From assembly GCA_964581355.1 (NCBI GenBank), contig CAZOOA010000026.1:1-34741 (forward strand): a stretch of 34,741 nucleotides of DNA. Direction: 5' to 3'. Made by a program: the position numbers and the translations under genes. A model generated the notes under the pieces. It was not told the origin of the DNA. It worked only from the letters and a program-made list of their open reading frames with translations, and did not search any database. How positions within the stretch are numbered: position 1 is the stretch's first letter; every line of letters starts with the position of its first letter. Shown here one piece after another: positions 32,866-34,741 of the stretch. The stretch is from CAZOOA01 sp964581355 (GTDB lineage: Bacteria > Bacillota > Dethiobacteria > DTU022 > UBA8154).

Positions 32866-33651
32866 TTACACCAGCACGCCAAAAGCTGCCATAAGACCGT
32901 ACCCCAAAAGTGACCCCAAAAGAAAGGCCGACTCAGCGATTTCATTGACCGCCCCCAGCACATCACCTGTGAGCCCGTCCAGGCGCCTGGCCGCTTGCTG
33001 CGCGCAGAACAAGGCCAGGACCAGGGCCAGCAGGACCCCGCTGAGCAGCGGCAGGACCAGGGAGGCTGAACCCAGCCAGGAGAAAACAAGTAAAACAGCC
33101 AGGGGAACAACACTGGATGCAGCAAACCGTCCCCAAGTCAAGCCCCGGATAAACTGGCTCCCCAACCCTTCCGGCTTGGCCGGGCCAAAGGCAGCGCCGG
33201 CCAGGACCATGCTCCAGCGCCCGCTAACCGGTGTCAAAACCAGCAGAGCCAAAAGAAGGGCAGCAGGAGCACTGGCCAGGGCCGTATACTTGAACAGGAA
33301 TACAAGGAGCACGGCGCCGGCACCCATGGGCCCCACAGCGCCGTCTTTCATGATCTCCAGGGCCCGTTCCTTGTTCAGCCCCCCGATCAGTCCGTCGGCT
33401 GTGTCAGCCAGACCATCCAGGTGCAGCCCCCGGGTCAGGAAAAAAAGCGCAGCCAGCACCAGAACCAGCAGGGGCGCCAGGGGGACAAATTCCTGCAGCA
33501 GGGCAACAGCCGCAGCGGTCATACCACCCAGGATCAAGCCTACCAGCGGAAAAAAGACAGCAGAACGGGCCAGCTCACCGGCACCCTGAAAGGTTCTGAT
33601 ACCCGCCGGGAATACAGTTAAAAACGTCAGGGCCACACGAAAAATTCTCAA
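32866..33651 (-). CDS. cobS: Adenosylcobinamide-GDP ribazoletransferase (cobalamin 5'-phosphate synthase)
   Basis: The 261-residue integral membrane enzyme joins adenosylcobinamide-GDP and alpha-ribazole. The family start LRIFRVALTFLTVFPAG fits the TTG at 33651. The active-site motif GLHLDGLADTADGL (metal-binding aspartates), followed by MKDGAVGPMGAGA, is the CobS signature. Several hydrophobic helices fill the rest. TTG overlaps the cbiB stop as TTGA, and GGGGGTG lies 5-6 nt upstream; the ORF extends further upstream but only within cbiB. Confidence 0.95.
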   Translation of the reverse strand: MRIFRVALTFLTVFPAGIRTFQGAGELARSAVFFPLVGLILGGMTAAAVALLQEFVPLAPLLVLVLAALFFLTRGLHLDGLADTADGLIGGLNKERALEIMKDGAVGPMGAGAVLLVFLFKYTALASAPAALLLALLVLTPVSGRWSMVLAGAAFGPAKPEGLGSQFIRGLTWGRFAASSVVPLAVLLVFSWLGSASLVLPLLSGVLLALVLALFCAQQAARRLDGLTGDVLGAVNEIAESAFLLGSLLGYGLMAAFGVLV

Positions 33652-34652
33652 GCAAACACCCCCAGTGCCAGGGTAAAGCAAAAGAACAGGACCAAAGCAG
33701 CGGCGGCGGAAAGCCAGCAGCACACCTGGAACAGCGACAGGGCTGCTTCCAGGTCACCTTTTCCGGGCAAGCGCCCCTTTGCGTTTAACAGGGGACGCTC
33801 CACCAGGACACCCCGGTGCAAATCCGTCCCGCCCAGGCGGACATCGAGCACCGACGCAGCAGCCACCACGGGCCAGGCGCTGTTTGGACTGTCATGTTTT
33901 TTCCTGTCCCGGAGCAGGACAGACCAGGTTTGTTTTAGCGGTTGCTCTTTTCTCCCGGTCAGGAACGCGGCCAGGAAATAAAGCAGCGCCGTCAGGCGGG
34001 CCGGAATATAACTGAACAGGTCATCCACCCGGGCAGCCGCCCAGCCCAGGTAATAGTAGCGCTCGTTCTTGTAGCCGATCATCGAATCCATGGTATTGAC
34101 CGCCTTGTAAAGCACAGCCAGGGCCGGACCGCCCAGGGCGGCATAAAAAAGAGGTGCTGTCACCCCGTCTGCTGTATTCTCAAACAGGCTTTCCAGGGCT
34201 GCCCGGACCACCCCGGCTTCATCCAGGGAAGCAGTATCCCGGCTGACCAGCCACCCCACTTTTTGCCGGGCCAGGGGAAGGTCCTCGTCTTGCAGGGCTT
34301 CCAGCACCTGGCGTACATGCACGGCCAGATCTTTTACCGCCAGCATGGAATAAAGGATCAATGCAGAAAGAGCAAAGCCCAGGTACGCATGCCAGGTAAA
34401 GGCAAAATCCAGCAGCAGCCAGGTTAAAGTAAAAGAACCTCCGGCCACAACCACAACGATTATGATCCCGGCCAGCCGTTTACCTGCCGGACTTCTCGTC
34501 AAGGTGAGGGCAGCCTTTTCCAGAAAGCCAACTGCCTGTCCCATGAACCGGACAGGATGAGGCAGCCAGCGGGGATCGCCCACAATAAGGTCCAACAAAA
34601 AAGCCAGGGGTAAAACTGCAGCCTGTATTACCTGCGAAAAAGCCATGTGCAT
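33648..34652 (-). CDS. cbiB: Adenosylcobinamide-phosphate synthase
   Basis: The membrane protein (334 residues from this start) attaches aminopropanol phosphate to cobyric acid. Seen: LAFLLDLIVGDPRWLPHPVRFMG near 18-40, a hallmark of CbiB/CobD, and TADGVTAPLFYAALGGP and NTMDSMIGYKNERY in the middle. At least four hydrophobic helices are present. Start choice: ATG 34652 has GGATGGAG upstream, though 13 nt away; ATG 34646 is also possible. The longer reading from 34703 begins inside the hairpin/U-run at 34690-34720 and lacks a ribosome binding site. It is the first gene of the operon inside this window. Confidence 0.93.
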   Translation of the reverse strand: MHMAFSQVIQAAVLPLAFLLDLIVGDPRWLPHPVRFMGQAVGFLEKAALTLTRSPAGKRLAGIIIVVVVAGGSFTLTWLLLDFAFTWHAYLGFALSALILYSMLAVKDLAVHVRQVLEALQDEDLPLARQKVGWLVSRDTASLDEAGVVRAALESLFENTADGVTAPLFYAALGGPALAVLYKAVNTMDSMIGYKNERYYYLGWAAARVDDLFSYIPARLTALLYFLAAFLTGRKEQPLKQTWSVLLRDRKKHDSPNSAWPVVAAASVLDVRLGGTDLHRGVLVERPLLNAKGRLPGKGDLEAALSLFQVCCWLSAAAALVLFFCFTLALGVFA

Positions 34653-34686
34653 GTTCGAGCAGCAACTCCATCCGTAGATCGTTGGA

Positions 34687-34740
34687 TTAATTAAAAATGC
34701 CACGGGTTAAACCACGTGGCTGGCCACTGGACTTGCCCTT
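34687..34740 (-). CDS. Short C-terminal ORF tail at the window edge
   Basis: One minus-strand frame is open from the edge to TAA (34689-34687) and encodes KGKSSGQPRGLTRGIFN. The tail overlaps the hairpins at this edge, as the tail at the left edge does, and shares a KGK stretch with it. A cut TnpB-like gene end is possible; the evidence is thin. Confidence 0.25.
   Translation of the reverse strand, partial: KGKSSGQPRGLTRGIFN
34690..34720 (-). terminator. Hairpin with U-run upstream of cbiB: terminator or attenuator
   Basis: On the minus strand GCCACG-T-GGT pairs with ACC-CGTGGC (34720-34699) and is followed by ATTTTTAATTAA, a good intrinsic terminator shape. Just upstream GTGG-CCAG-CCAC can form a competing hairpin using the same bases. 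It lies about 40 nt before the cbiB start, so it could be the end of the preceding gene or element, or an attenuator of the cobalamin operon. The B12-box consensus was not seen in the 40 nt available. Confidence 0.5.
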
Positions 34741-34741
34741 A

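Noticed and set aside
34653..34741. Cobalamin riboswitch upstream of cbiB
   Set aside because: Only about 90 nt are available and no B12-box-like sequence is seen. The hairpin could be an expression platform, but the aptamer would lie outside the window.
1..34741. CRISPR array, tRNA or rRNA genes
   Set aside because: No regularly spaced direct repeats, no cloverleaf-like segments with CCA ends and no rRNA-like sequence were seen on either strand.

Overview
The window (34.7 kb, fairly GC-rich, no tRNA, rRNA or CRISPR array seen) looks like chromosome of an anaerobic, probably thermophilic member of the Clostridia (Peptococcaceae or Thermoanaerobacterales type). The reasons are strong AGGAGG ribosome binding sites, frequent TTG and GTG starts, the rpsT/holA gene pair, GH57-type glycogen enzymes, and a complete-looking anaerobic (cobalt-early) cobalamin operon. 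Taxonomy is inferred from gene content only.

Layout. 1-130: possible 3' end of a TnpB-like element with nested RNA hairpins, cut by the window edge. 169-1456: promoter, baeRF3-type release-factor-like gene, terminator. 1603-3027 (minus): a 23-residue membrane peptide gene, a PaaG-like crotonase and a small 4-TM holin-family protein. 3151-3552 (plus): rpsT with promoter and terminator. 3606-9073 (minus): glgA, galT-like, GH57 and holA. 9287-11537 (plus): DUF4912 protein and GH57 branching enzyme, divergent from glgA. 11604-15464 (minus): mfd with a strong promoter and a leader of about 215 nt. 15515-34652 (minus): one very compact operon, in transcription order cbiB, cobS, cobD, cobT, cobC, hemC, cobA-hemD, hemL, cobQ(cbiP), cbiA, cbiC, cbiD, cbiE, cbiT, cbiL, cbiF, cbiG, cbiH, cbiJ. 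The right edge holds a hairpin with a U-run and a short ORF tail just upstream of cbiB.

How the genes work together. HemL, HemC and the CobA-HemD fusion make 5-aminolevulinate, hydroxymethylbilane, uroporphyrinogen III and precorrin-2. CbiL, H, F, G, D, J, E, T and C build the corrin ring. CbiA and CobQ amidate it. CbiB, CobD, CobT, CobC and CobS attach the aminopropanol arm and lower ligand. Cobaltochelatase (CbiK/CbiX), precorrin-2 dehydrogenase, CobU, corrinoid adenosyltransferase, HemA and HemB are not in the window. The glgA/galT/GH57 and DUF4912/branching-enzyme genes form an alpha-glucan island without a glgC-like gene.

I did not find a clearly new defence or mobile system. The most unusual points are a cbiA gene that appears to start with CTG (the only start that restores its P-loop); a chain of four-base overlaps using ATGA, CTGA, GTGA and TTGA; low-complexity N-terminal extensions on two methyltransferases; a 44-nt cobT/cobC overlap that carries the CobC catalytic motif in a second frame; a tiny membrane-peptide gene with an excellent ribosome binding site; and inward-pointing ORF tails with hairpins at both window edges.
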